In this document: positions 10,669 through 21,759 of the stretch, piece by piece | Numbering within the stretch: the stretch's first letter is position 1 | Layout of the letters: the number at the start of each line of letters is the position of its first letter | Origin: Prinia subflava | Lineage: Eukaryota > Chordata > Aves > Passeriformes > Cisticolidae | Direction: 5' to 3' | Length of the DNA stretch: 64,000 nucleotides | Assembly (NCBI RefSeq): GCF_021018805.1 | Contig: NC_086283.1 | Location: forward strand, 22,161,662 to 22,225,661 | Program-made: the position numbers and the translations under genes | The notes under the pieces: generated by a model | The model's database searches: none | What the model saw: the letters and a program-made list of their open reading frames with translations, nothing else | What the model was told of the DNA's origin: nothing

Positions 10669-11949
10669 GGTGGCAGGAGCGCTGTGGTGCCGTGGGTGGA
10701 AAGGTGAGTCTGGCAATCAGAGGGCGCTGGGCTGTGTGTCCAGAGGCTTTAACCAGGTGACCAGAGGGACACCAGCCCTGCTGAGGGGAGGGGAACTGCT
10801 CCAGCTGGGATTAGGAGCATGGAAAGGAACTGGTGATCCCTGGAAGGGTCACACAGAGGATGAGGCACTGTGGCCTTGCTGGGAGGTTGCTGCTCCTTGG
10901 AAAGTCCCTGCTGCCGGTGCTGGAAGGGCTGAATTCCCCTGGGAATGTTTCTGCTGCTTTCCCCTGGGAATGGTACCGTCCATGCTGGGGGAATGTCACA
11001 AACACTGCCATGTGACAGCCCCAGAGACACCCAAAAATATCATCCTGAAGCTCCACGGCCGCCAGACTATTCCTGCTGCTCTCAGCCCCGGGATGGGCAC
11101 TCTGCCTCCTGCCCAGGAAGTCTGGAGCACTGTCAGGAGAGGTTTGAGGGGAAAAATGACAAGAAATTGAAATAGGAGCAGCTGGGAGTCAGCTGAAGCT
11201 ACTCCTCAGCTGTCCAGAGGCACTCCTAGGAAGTGCTGGCTAACACCATGTAGGAAAGGGATAAACACACCTGCAGGATTGTGGTGGGAAAGTCAGAAAG
11301 CTTTCCTGGGAGATTTGGAGCCCACAAACTCTTCCTGTGAATTGCAGGGGCTCAGTACCTGGGAGAAAGGACCACAGCCCCTGCAGGTTTCCTGGGTGTG
11401 GGTCAGTTCTGAGGACAGGGATTGCTGCATGGGAAACATCCCCACTCTTCCAGCTGTGCCCAAATCCTGCTAATAGGAAGGAAAACCACCAAATTTCTAC
11501 AGAATCCCACTGCCCAAGGTAAGGAAGTTAAGTGCAAGTGACACTGTTCCAGGTGACACAAGGCCGGCCATGCTTTGCTTTTCCATCCCAGTATTTTATG
11601 TTTTGGAAAAAGTCCATCGAGAGCTAACAGCACACATTGGGCACTTAAGAGCTTCCAGCTGTGATTCCCGACTTTCCTGTACACACCTGCTCTGTGCCAA
11701 CTCAGTGCCAGGTGTGTCCTCTTCTCCCTCGTTCAGGAATGGTGCCAGAGGGATTCAGACAGTTTCTCGCCTTTCAGGGATTGTTCTAGAGAGTTTCAGA
11801 GCACACTGACTACTTTGTCTTGGAATATGGCACCATTTGTCCCAGTTGTCCCTTTTGGGCTCCATGAGAGCGTCAGGGGTTCACACTCTGGAAAAGCTCG
11901 GGATGAAGAGCAAGAGAATTTCACAGCAAGAACCATGCAGCACAAAGAG
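10669..11949. other. Spacer between acyltransferase start and IGBP1 3' end
   Basis: About 1.3 kb of unique sequence upstream of the acyltransferase ATG. It should contain that gene's promoter and 5' UTR. I see no TATA box or CpG cluster close to the ATG and no further exon. Confidence 0.45.
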
Positions 11950-11955
11950 TTTATT
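11950..11955 (-). terminator. Polyadenylation signal of IGBP1
   Basis: TTTATT on the plus strand reads AATAAA on the minus strand, 329 bp after the IGBP1 stop codon. It defines a short 3' UTR. Confidence 0.65.
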
Positions 11956-12283
11956 TTGCTTAAAACAGAGAGGACAAAAAAAAATAAATATATCCACCCA
12001 CAGTAAAAAGAGCAGTTTCTAAATCCCCTTGGAGGCTGCCTCCGCCTGGGCGGGCAGAGGGAGACTGACCCTCATGGAGCTGCCCCTCAGAGCTCTGGGG
12101 CACCCCCCAACACGACCAGTGCCCCCAGTCTGACATGGAATGCAAAGGGGTCACGTCCTCCTGCCATCCTGTCCCCCACCCATCCGGGGAATTCCCGGAT
12201 GCTCCACCTATGTACACTGTATTCCCTCCTCCCTCTCCAGGTTGTTCTCCCAGGATCTCCAGGCCCTGCTGACAGCCAGAGCA

Positions 12284-15200
12284 TCAGCCCATGTTGTGCC
12301 TGTTGCCATAGCCCCGGGGGTGTGTGTCCTTCCAGTCGTCCCAGTCTCGAGCTTTCCGAAGAGCTTCCTCATCATCCTCCTCCTCCTCCGTCTCCTGCTG
12401 CTGCTTCTGTGACTCCTCATCATTTGCACCTGCTGGAGGGGAGAGACAGGGAGGAGATCCACATTCTCCAAAGCCTTGCTGGAAGCTGGGCTTGCCAGAC
12501 AGCAGGAGTGAGAACCTTGGCACGGACTGGCTTGGAAGGGATCTTAAAAGTCCACCCAGTGCCACCAGGGTCACCTTCTACTATGCTACGTTGCTCCAAG
12601 CCTTGTCCAACCTGGCCTTGGACAGGCCAAGCACAGTCTAACCCTGCTGTTTTCCTAATAAAGCTGGGATTCTTCCCTAGTCAGGGCTGCTCCATACCCC
12701 ACACACATGCCTGCTCATCCATCCCCTCAAGAGGCTTCCACAATCTCCTGTTCCCATCTCTGTTCCATACCTGGAACCCTCTGTGGGGTGGACGCAATTC
12801 CCTGTCTCCGGCGCTGCTCGTACCAGTCATCCACAGTCATGGTGGGCAGCCCGGGGTAGCCAGCTCCAAACACCCTGCAGTGGGACAAAACCAGGCAATC
12901 AAATTCCCTGGAATGAGCAGGAACACGGGCAAGACACACAGGGCTATTCCATGATCCAATCTGTGCTAAGGATATAAGGATGTCACAAGACAGGCTTGAG
13001 GAAGGCTTTGGGGTGACGCAGTGTGGCCTTCCCATGCCCAAGGGAAAGAGGGAAAGGGCCTGGAATGGCAGGTCACAGGGAATGGCTTCCCACTGCCAGA
13101 GGGCAGGGATAAATGGGATATTGGGAAGGAATTCTCCCCTGTGAGGGTGGGGAGGCCCCGGCACAGGGTGCCCAGAGAAGCTGTGGCTGCCCCTGGATCC
13201 CTGGAAGTGTCCCAGGCCAGGTTGGACAGGGCTTGGAGGAACCTGGAATAGGGGAAGGTGGTCCCAGGACACCCCTGGGAACTGACACAGATACATGGAA
13301 AGCTCAGCATAAATCATGTCCCAAACATGACAGGAAATCTTGTTTCTATCCCACTCTGTGCCTTAGGTGCCAAAACTCCTGCAGAGATTTCAGGGTGCCA
13401 CAAACTCAAGCGCAGACATGAAGGCACCACCTGAACTTCTGCACTTGATGGAATATTTTAGGCTTGACACTTGCCCCAAAGCATGGTTGGATCATCCCAA
13501 TCCATACCTGGCCTGAGCCGCAGTCCGGGTGAGGATGAAGGGTTTCATCGGAGTTCTGGCTGCCCAGGGTGGGCCACGGGGAGCTGCTGCAGTCTGAGGA
13601 TGCAAACAACAGTCACCAGAGAACTGAGGGATGAGAATTCCCCCTCTGCTTCCCACCTTGAAGTTACTAAAGGTCTTAGAGAAAGGAGAAACGCCTGAGC
13701 TGTCCCAGCAACACCCCAGGATGGAGAATCGAGGCCTGAATTTGTTTGTATCAGGAATTGCAACTGTGCCTGCACAGGAATCACTTCCTGTGCCTCTGTG
13801 CCACCTGCTGGGGTCAAAGCAGAGCTGCCAGAGCTGAGCTCAGAGCACAGCAGGAAATGTTTTTTATTGTTCCACTGGAACATTGCGAGCCCGTCATTCC
13901 ATGGCATCTTCAGGACACCTCGGAGGAGCTGAGTCCTGCAGCCCCCCAAACCAGCCCTGCCAGGAGGCTGTGCCAGCACATCAGGAGCTGCTCTTCCCAG
14001 CAGACATCCCAGGGCACAGAAATTCTGGACACAGTGTTCTGCACAGGCACTGCATGTCTGTGGGAATGTCCTGTCATTCCAAATGGACCCATAACACCCA
14101 GACACAGACATAACACCCAAGTGCAGACCAGGAGTGGAGCCTTGGCAGAAACTATATGGGCCTTATTTTAACTTCCAAATCCAATTGTTCTTCAGAATTA
14201 GGGATCTGCAGAAAAGTCTTTGCACAGCCCAGTTCAGCTCTGATATTCCAAGCTCCAGCATTCCACAGGCTTGGATTGTAGGGAAGGTGTGGCAGCAGAG
14301 CCCAACCCAAAACTCAGAATTCAGAAAGGAGAAATTCCCATCAGCTCATGCTGTGATCGAGCTCCATTCCAACTGGGAAGTCACTGAATAAAACTCTGCC
14401 ACTGAATTCCTCTGGGATTCATCCCCCCATGTCCATCCCACAGCACCCGGATCGCAGGAGAGTTCCCTCACCTGCCTGGCTGCATCCCTGCTCCTCAGGA
14501 TCACCAGCTCCTGGTCGATGCTCTCAATCTCCTCCAGGCTGGTGTTGATCCATTTCTGGATCTGGAGGATGTAAAATTCCCGGGTCTGATCTTCATCCGC
14601 TGTCCCACTCTCCACAGAGGTGCTCAGGGAGGCCAATTTGTTCTCCAGTTCCTTCTTCTGTTTGTATCTGGCTCAAACACAGCAAAATCAGATCATGGAA
14701 TGATTTTTTTTCCAGCCCAGCACAGCCCTAGGGTCTTTACAACCCTCTCTAAGAGGATCAACCAAATTTCAAGGAAGTTGTGCTGGTTCCTATTGGAATT
14801 TCAACCTCTTCTGTCTGCTAAAAGCAGCTGTAAAATTACATTAAATTCAGAGGGGCCTTGATTTTATTCTTCTCCTAAACACTGAGGAATCCTTGGCAAC
14901 TGAAGCCTTCTTAGTAAAATTAGACAAGACTGGAAACATCAGTCTCCTGGAGAAAGCAGGACTGAGAAAATCAATGCAATGGCTGGATTGAGTTGATTTC
15001 ATGTCACACAAACACAATAAAAAGCTTTTCCAACTTCTGTCCCAGGTGGTTTTGTGTGTGCAGGTGTTTTTTAAAATAGAATTTTGGCTCTTTGGACTTT
15101 TTGACCTCTTCAGGAATTAGTTATTAAAGGGAAGAACTCCCTATATAATAAACTTCCAGGGTAAATTTATCTTTACTTTTTCAAGAATTAGTTATTAAAG

Positions 15201-16868
15201 GGGAAACTACTCTCATAAAACACTTCCAAACTAAATCCCTGTGTCCTCTTTCCCTCAGTTATTGTCACTTGAAGAATGAACAATAAGAGCCAAGGAACCT
15301 TTGGGAGCCGAGAGGACAAGAAGCAAAAAAGAGTTATTTAAAAAAGAAACCCTTCCCAATTAGAATACAAATCATATTTTTCTATGCTTTTCTACACAAT
15401 TTAAGCAAGTCCAGCCCAGTTTGGACCTTTCAGTGCTGCCACAATGAGCAACTTGGGGGCCAAAATCCCAACCAAAGCACAAAAGACACCAACCACCCTT
15501 TTTTTCAAGCTCTAATGCACCCACTGGTAGGAAACTTCCAGTTTGGAAGTCTTTATGCTGCCAGCAGTGATTAAATAAGTAATTGTAACATGAATTATGA
15601 CAGATTAAAGAGCCAGTTTTAAGTTTTTGAGCAGCTCTTCCTCAGAGACCGGAAACTGGAGACACAATGCCCCTCCCCAGCCCTAACCCACTAAACAGCA
15701 AGCTGCATTTCTTAAAACGAGCATTTTATGATCAAATTATTCCAATGCCCAGGAAAGCTCCTCCCTGTCCAATCCTGCACTGCCTCAGACTCCCGGCTCC
15801 TCCCAGAGTGATTCCCAAAGCCGTTCCCACTGCACAGAGCCCACCTTTCAATTTTGGCTGCCCTGCTCGTGGCCATGGCCACCAGGTTGGGCTGGGTGGG
15901 GTCCCGGGGGGCCGAGGGGCTGCTGGCTTCCTCCTCCCTGGAGGTGCCAGGGGGCAGCTGGAAAGACCCCAGCCTGTAGTTCGTGCAGAGCTTGAGGAAG
16001 TTCATGAAGTGCTCCCGGGCAGTCTCCAGGTGCTCCCTTCTCCTGCTGAGGTCCACCTGCTTCAGCGTCATGGCTCCCAGCAGCGCCGGCAGCAGCATGA
16101 ACTTCAGGTCGGCCGAGGCGATCTCCTCCAGCTCCTCATTTTCACTGCCAGGGAGAGAGCAGGGAGTCAGGAAATGGAATGGAGATGGAAAAAGGGTTGG
16201 AGTCATCCCGTGAGGGGCGGCTGAGGGAGCTGAGAGGGATCAGCCTGGAGAAAAGGAGGCTCGGGGGGATCTTCTGGCTCTGCACAACTCCCTGACAGGA
16301 GGGGGCAGCCGGGGCGGGTCGGGCTCTGCTCCCAGGGAACAGGGACGGGATGAGAGGCAACGGCCTCAAGCTGCGCTAGGATGGGCTCAGGTTGGACATC
16401 AACAGGAATTTCTCCACGGAAAGGGTGGTCAGGCCTTGGAAGGCGCTGCCCAGGGAGGTGGTGGACGCCCTATTCCTAGAGGTGTCCAAGGAAGGACTGG
16501 AGGTGGCACTCCAGCGCTATGGGCTGGTGACAAAGTGAGGACCGGTCACAGGTTGGACTCCGTATCTTAGCGATCTTGTCCAGCCTCAGTGATTCTGGGA
16601 TTTTGTCCCCCTCCCGCCCCACCTCTGCCCTTCCCGTGGACCCTCGCTGTCCCCTCAGACGCATTCCCTGCGATCACCTGAACAGCTCCAGCTGCGCCAC
16701 CATGGCCGCCGCCTGCTGCAGCGCGTCCAGCCCCTCCCGCACCTTGTCCTGCACGGCCGGGGCTCCCGAGGAGGGCTCGGTGCTGGCCTCCAGCTCGTCC
16801 CAGAGCCGCCGTCCTAACGCCAGCAGCTCCGCCAGCCGGGGGCCGCCCGCGCCCGCCTCCGCCATCAT
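12284..16868 (-). CDS. IGBP1: Immunoglobulin-binding protein 1 (alpha4/TAP42), PP2A regulatory partner
   Basis: Alpha4 holds and protects free catalytic subunits of PP2A, PP4 and PP6 and links PP2A to the ubiquitin ligase MID1; it is cytosolic. Exons in transcript order are 16678-16868, 15845-16144, 14472-14667, 13508-13593, 12771-12874 and 12284-12429. The phases agree and give 340 aa (human 339). Recognisable peptides: [20 protein letters not shown] and [12 protein letters not shown] in the TPR-like N-terminal domain, [16 protein letters not shown] across the exon 2/3 junction, [51 protein letters not shown], and the diagnostic C terminus [20 protein letters not shown] after an acidic run. 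The start is the first of two adjacent ATGs in a CpG-rich region. Introns 1 and 5 contain CR1 fragments, and another CR1 lies in intron 4. Confidence 0.95.
12505..12645 (-). mobile_element. CR1 LINE fragment in IGBP1 intron 5
   Basis: Contains GGCTTGGAAGGGATCTTAAA and GCTCCAAGCCTTGTCCAACC, which are the reverse complement of the CR1 3' end. Diverged and truncated. Confidence 0.6.
13030..13265 (+). mobile_element. CR1 LINE fragment in IGBP1 intron 4
   Basis: Sense-orientation CR1 3' region: GGATATTGGGAAGGAATTCT, then GAGGGTGGGGAGGCC, GAGAAGCTGTGGCTGCCCC and AGGTTGGACAGGGCTTGGAG. It opposes the direction of IGBP1 and stops short of the terminal repeats. Confidence 0.75.
15098..15238. repeat. 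Two-copy tandem duplication of about 70 bp in IGBP1 intron 2
   Basis: The core AATTAGTTATTAAAGGG occurs at about 15115 and 15187. In each copy it is followed by similar AACTnC...ATAAAACTTCCA sequence. A local duplication in AT-rich intron sequence. Confidence 0.55.
16195..16605 (+). mobile_element. CR1 LINE 3' portion in IGBP1 intron 1
   Basis: One of the longer CR1 copies in the window, in sense orientation. In order it shows GAGGGAGCTGAGAGGGATCA, CCTGGAGAAAAGGAGGCTC, GGCAACGGCCTCAAGCTGCG, TTTCTCCACGGAAAGGGTGG, GCTGCCCAGGGAGGTGGTGG and GGTTGGACTCCGTATCTTAG, ending near ATTCTGGGATT. This is the usual order of the CR1 ORF2 end and 3' tail. Confidence 0.85.
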
Positions 16869-17260
16869 GGGCCGGGAACGGCACCGCCGCCACTTCCGGC
16901 GCGGTTCGGTGCGACCGTACCCGCCCCGGCCGCCATCTTGGAGAGGTCACCGCCATAGTCACAACACGGGCCGACACCTTGGGGAGGTCAGGCTGGAGCT
17001 GCGACGGGCGCCATCTTGGGGAGGGCCTAGGCAGGGCCGGGGCGCTGGCGCCGCCATGGCGGTGAGGGCAGGCCGAGGGGCAGCGGGTCCGGTGGGCGCC
17101 TTTATGGCCCCGCGCTCGCCCCGCGGCCGCGCAGCGCCCCCGGAACCGCCGCGGCGGGCGGGCAGCACGGGCAGGAGCGGCTCGGCGCCGCCGGGGCGAT
17201 CAGAGGCCTCCAGGGACGGAAGACTTTCCCCTACCAGGTCCTGCCCGGCGCACCGGCCCG
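16600..17260. promoter_or_regulatory. CpG-rich promoter region of IGBP1, possibly bidirectional
   Basis: CpG dinucleotides are dense across IGBP1 exon 1 and about 400 bp upstream, with no TATA box near the start, as expected for a housekeeping gene. On the opposite strand CCGCCATGGCG followed by GTGAGG (17051-17067) looks like a short first coding exon and donor, 188 bp from the IGBP1 ATG. That would make the region bidirectional, but no downstream gene on the plus strand is recognised. Confidence 0.6.
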
Positions 17261-17967
17261 CAAGGGTCCTGGCAGGGAGCGTGGCAGTAGAATCTGGGAA
17301 AACTGGGAAGAAAATGTGGATAATTAGATAAAGTGGTAGAAAACATCCCTTTTTTCTCGCTGTATGAAAGCATTACACAGTGGAGCTCCTCCACAGTGCA
17401 GTACTGTCAAAATATCAATTTAATTGTGTAACCACATCACCTTCCTATTTTTCTCTATTTTTTCTGCAGTACAAGTGGGACATTTTCTTTTTCTTTTCTT
17501 TTCTTTTATTTTTTTTTCCCACTCCTAAAATCTCTAAAATTCGACCAGACGTTAGACGGGTTAGGGTTAAATCTGTGCTTTTAGGAGCAGGTTAATTCCT
17601 TTAGAAATACAGGTGATTGACCTGGCCCTGGGCAAAGTGTGGATGTAGCAACCACTACTGCTCGTTACTCCTGAGTAATTCTAACTCAGCCTCTGAGGAT
17701 GACTCAGTTTAGGATTTATTCTGTTTGTTTTCTTCATGCCCATGTCAGGTTGTGCAATGAATTGTTACTCACAGAGCCCAGGGGTCCTCAAAACCTGTCT
17801 GGCCCCAGGTCTGGGCTGATGGGAGGATCTCCTGGATATTCCCAGTGGGATGGCAGCCCTGGGGTGGCTCATGGCTATATCAGTGTCTGCTCTGCAGAGG
17901 AGAGAGGCCCTAGGCTCCCTCTCTGCTGGAATGGCTACCCAGCCTGGGACAAATCAGATGTGTCCCT

Positions 17968-18165
17968 GTGAAGCTGTGGAGGCCCTGGAATGGATTTCCC
18001 AGAGAAGCTGTGGCTGCCCCATCCCTGGTAGTGCCCAAGGCCAGGTTGGATGGGGCTTGGAGCAACCTGGGATAGCAGCAGGTGTCTTTGCCCATGGCAG
18101 GGGGTGAAATAAGATGGGCTTTAAGGTCCCTTCTACCAAACCATCCAAGAATTCCATGATTCCAA
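17968..18165 (+). mobile_element. CR1 LINE fragment
   Basis: Sense-strand CR1 tail: GAGAAGCTGTGGCTGCCCCA, AGGTTGGATGGGGCTTGGAG and GCTTTAAGGTCCCTTCTACC, ending AATTCCATGATTCC. The terminal ATTCC(A)TGATTCC motif is intact. Confidence 0.8.
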
Positions 18166-18519
18166 GGGATGGAGAGCTGCTTCCCCCCTGAACCCCCTGC
18201 AGCCCCTGCCAGAACTGACCTTCCAACTACACCCAAAATTCCTCAGGCTGCAGCTGGTTCCTCCTTGGATCTTATGGCTCTTACTCACCGCTGTTTGTCC
18301 CTGTCCCTCAGCTGAAGATCCCCACATGGACAATCCCTGTTCTGGTTTGTCATCCTTAGAGCACCACGACACTGCTGAACACCCCAGGAGTAAAGGAGAA
18401 CAGAGAGGGAAGGGTTTTTCCTTAAATACAGGCATTTACTCATGTATGTGTCTTGTGATGTGACAGTGCACGGACCAACCATCCCAAAGGTCACAGCAAC
18501 ATCCCCCAAATACTCCCAG

Positions 18520-18650
18520 CACTGCAGGCTGGAACAGAGCTTGGAGCAGCCTGGGGTAGGAGAAGGTTCCCTGCTCATGCTGGCAGGTGAAACTGGATGA
18601 GCTTTAAGGTCTCTTCAACCCAAACCATTCCAGGATTCCCTGATACTGTG
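18520..18650 (+). mobile_element. Short CR1 LINE tail fragment
   Basis: GGAACAGAGCTTGGAGCAGC and GAGCTTTAAGGTCTCTTCAA followed by CCAGGATTCCCTGATAC. Only the last 130 bp or so of a CR1 3' end is present. Confidence 0.65.
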
Positions 18651-20854
18651 AGAAGCTGATCCACAGCTGAGCCCCATCCTGGGCTCTCTCCTCCTTCTGG
18701 CTCAGCTCTGTGAGCAGCACAAGGAAAAACAGGTGCAGGTCCTGCTCCACATTCCAGTGCGAGCTGCACTCCAGGGCTGTGCAGACGGATTGTCCCAACC
18801 TGTCCTTGACCACAGTCATCCTTCCTCAAAAATACTTCACTACCAACGGTTTGTTACCCCTGCTGATATTATCCTCCTGGAATAAGTTAATGCAGCATCC
18901 TTTAAAGAATAGAGAAATAAAAGGAAAAATAAATAAATCAGTGTTTTAATAGCAAAATCAAAAACACCCATGAAAATCACACGCCTTCCTCCAGACTTTA
19001 TTGTTTGCAAAAGTTTGACCAGCAACAAATAACCACTTTCTTACCAACACTGCTCCCTTAAAACCCCCGGGGGTATCATTCCCACTGCATCCATCCTTTG
19101 GCTCCCAGTTCCTGGAGGATGCTCCCAACCCTGCAGATCTCACATCCTCGCTAATTCCAGGTGCGGGCCCGGATTCCAGCAGCTCCCACTGAGAGCGTTG
19201 TCACAGAGCTGTCACCCCCTGCCAGCCTGACCCTTTGCACTCTCCAGCTAATTCCGGCGCCTTCCCATTTCCCGCAGATTCCGGCTGCACAGTGACACAT
19301 CCAGTCCTTTCCCAGCTCTTCCCTGTCGGGGCCGGAGTCAAAGAGAGGAGGAGTGGATTCTGCATATTCAGCACTTGACCCTGCCTTTTCCCAGGCAGAA
19401 ATTCCAACGGGACCTCTCTAGGAGGGATCCCGACAGCTCCCCTGGGCATTCCTTGTTATTGTGGCTGCTCTCCTCTCCCCCAGGCCATGTGTGTTTGTAG
19501 TTACTAAATGCAAATCACATTTCCCACCCTCCTGGCTGGAGTTCTCACTCCACAAGATCCTTCCCAGTGTTTTTTGGTGGTTTTTGTTGGTTTTTTTCCT
19601 CTCACCAGCTCGTTTTGCACTGCTCGGCGGAGTTCCCAGCGCCTCCCGGTGTCACCTCCCTGTGATCTGGGATGAGCTGGGAGACGGATGAAGGGAAGGC
19701 ACTGAAGCAATCCTAATTTAGTACCTGCAGCCCTCCGGACACAGAAACTGCGGTTGTTTTGCAGCCTGGCAGCTGAAACTCCTTTTTCTGAGGAATGTCG
19801 GACGCTGAGCCCTAATTGCATTTTAAAAGGAAAACTCGAGATAACTTTTGGCCTTGGGCAGCTGCGGTTTTCCAGGCGCTCTCGGAAGGGAGATGGCAGG
19901 AGGCAGAGCCGGTCAATGGCACATTAACAACTGATAACGAGGGTTAACTCACTCCTGGCACTCCTCGAGCTCGGGTTCTACTTCCAGCCCCTGAATCCTC
20001 TCTGATTCATCCTCAGAGCCACCTCTGATTCCTTCCCTGCTCACACAGGAACCTGGAGCACATTAAGGGGAGGGGACGTTTTACAAGGAAAGCTCATGAA
20101 TTCATTCCGTGACCCAGCAGAGACCATTAAAAATGATGGAATGGATATGGAAATGAGTAATTGTCCAGCTGGGCTAGGGCTGAGCACAGCCAATTCCAGT
20201 CAATGGGAACCAAAAATAAAGCGGAGTTGCTGGAGTCTCCAGGAAATGCTAGGAGCTCCAGGAATCCACCCGAGAATTCCCGTTTACCTGTTCTGGAGTG
20301 CTCTGTTTATCTGTTTATCTGTTCTGGTGCTCTGGAGTCTCCCCCGCACCTGTTTGGACTCATCCTTTATCTCCAAAGGCTGCACCAGCAGGAATCTCAT
20401 CCCATCCAAGTGCTTGGCCAGGTTCCGTGCTAAGGGAAATGTGGGAGTCCCCATCCCTGGCTCCCAAACCCTTGCTGTTCACACACACCCTTGGCTCATC
20501 CAGCCCACATTCCCAAGCATCAGGAAAAAAAAACTCTGGACTGGACAGTTTCCAGCACCTGCCCTGAATCCCGGGCAGCCAGTTCCCAAGCAGCCAGAAA
20601 CCTGAGGAAACAGAGGGTAAAACAGGAGCTGAGGAAGGGAGGAAGGCAGGGATCTGTAATTACATGCAAATGTGGGCCAGTGAGAGGCAGAAAGAGTTGA
20701 AAGTGAGCTGGTCCTCAGATTGTGTGAAAGGAAAAGTATGGACATGGGGTTTGTGGACACAAGGCTCTCCTTTAGAGCCTCTTTCTCCAGGACCAGCTTG
20801 GAAGGACATGGAGGAAAGATTGTCCTAGAGAACATGGCACAGAGAGTTACAACA

Positions 20855-20860
20855 TTTATT
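20855..20860 (-). terminator. Candidate polyadenylation signal of WNT11B
   Basis: AATAAA on the minus strand, 900 bp after the WNT11B stop codon. No nearer canonical signal was seen. Confidence 0.4.
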
Positions 20861-21759
20861 TAAAAACAAACACCAGAATCCCACTTACAGGAAGTACAGA
20901 AACTAAAGGTTATTTGCTTCCCTAAGACCCTGGGGTTGTGTCTCCTCTCCAGGCCAGAATTCCAACACACCTGGTCCTGAAGGGTGGAAGGAGTGGGCTG
21001 AATTCCTCAGTGGGCCAGAAGGAGGGGCAGAAAGGACAAGCCATGAGAATTTCACACATTGAGCGGCCTCTCACCTCCCACATGGGGTCAGAAGCTAGAG
21101 TGCTGCCTGGCCGGGTTGTTAACACATGGTCAGGGGTGGGTTTGCCAGGCTGCCCAGTTTTGGCAGCCCCCAGGACCTCTCCTGTCCCTGGTGTCTCTGC
21201 CATCAATGAGGGCAGCACCATCTCCATGCAAATGGTCTCCACTGGGATGCTGCAAAGGGCTCTGGAGCAGTGTTTTCCTCTGAGGAGGAGCATCCTGGAT
21301 GAGCCTACAGCAGAATCCTCTTCCCAAAGGAGCTGCCCATGGCCCCCTCACTCGAAGAAGCAGCATTCCATCCCTGCAGCTTTCTCCCAGTGGATAACTC
21401 TACCTCCTTCCATCTATCACTCCTGGCTTTCAGGCTGCTGTCAGAATCCTCCTGCAAAGGGACAATGGCTGCCCAGGGTCCTCATTCCCCCCAGAGAAAG
21501 GGGCCTGTGGAATGATCAATGGCATTTCCCAGCTGGAGACAGAGGGCTGGCCACTGCCCAGCTGCAGGAGGGCATCTTTTTTGTCCTGCCCTGAGCTCTG
21601 GGTTGGAAGGGACCGAAGGCTTCCCAAAATCTCTCAGTCCGAGGCTTTTGATGAGAAACCAGGCTTCCTGTACAGCCTCCTCCTTGCTGGGGGCATCCCT
21701 TGGGATGGGCTCCTGGTGTCCAGCCATGCCTGGTGGGTGTCGGGGGGGGGTTCTCCTCC

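Larger units (their letters stand above)
17261..20854. other. Intergenic stretch between IGBP1 and WNT11B
   Basis: Holds a T-rich tract (17445-17520), two CR1 fragments (listed separately) and otherwise unremarkable unique sequence. I recognise no conserved exon on either strand. A weak candidate small spliced frame on the plus strand is discussed under findings. Confidence 0.45.

Noticed and set aside
17557..17570. Telomere-like GGTTAGGGTTAAA
   Set aside because: Only about one and a half TTAGGG units; no interstitial telomere array.
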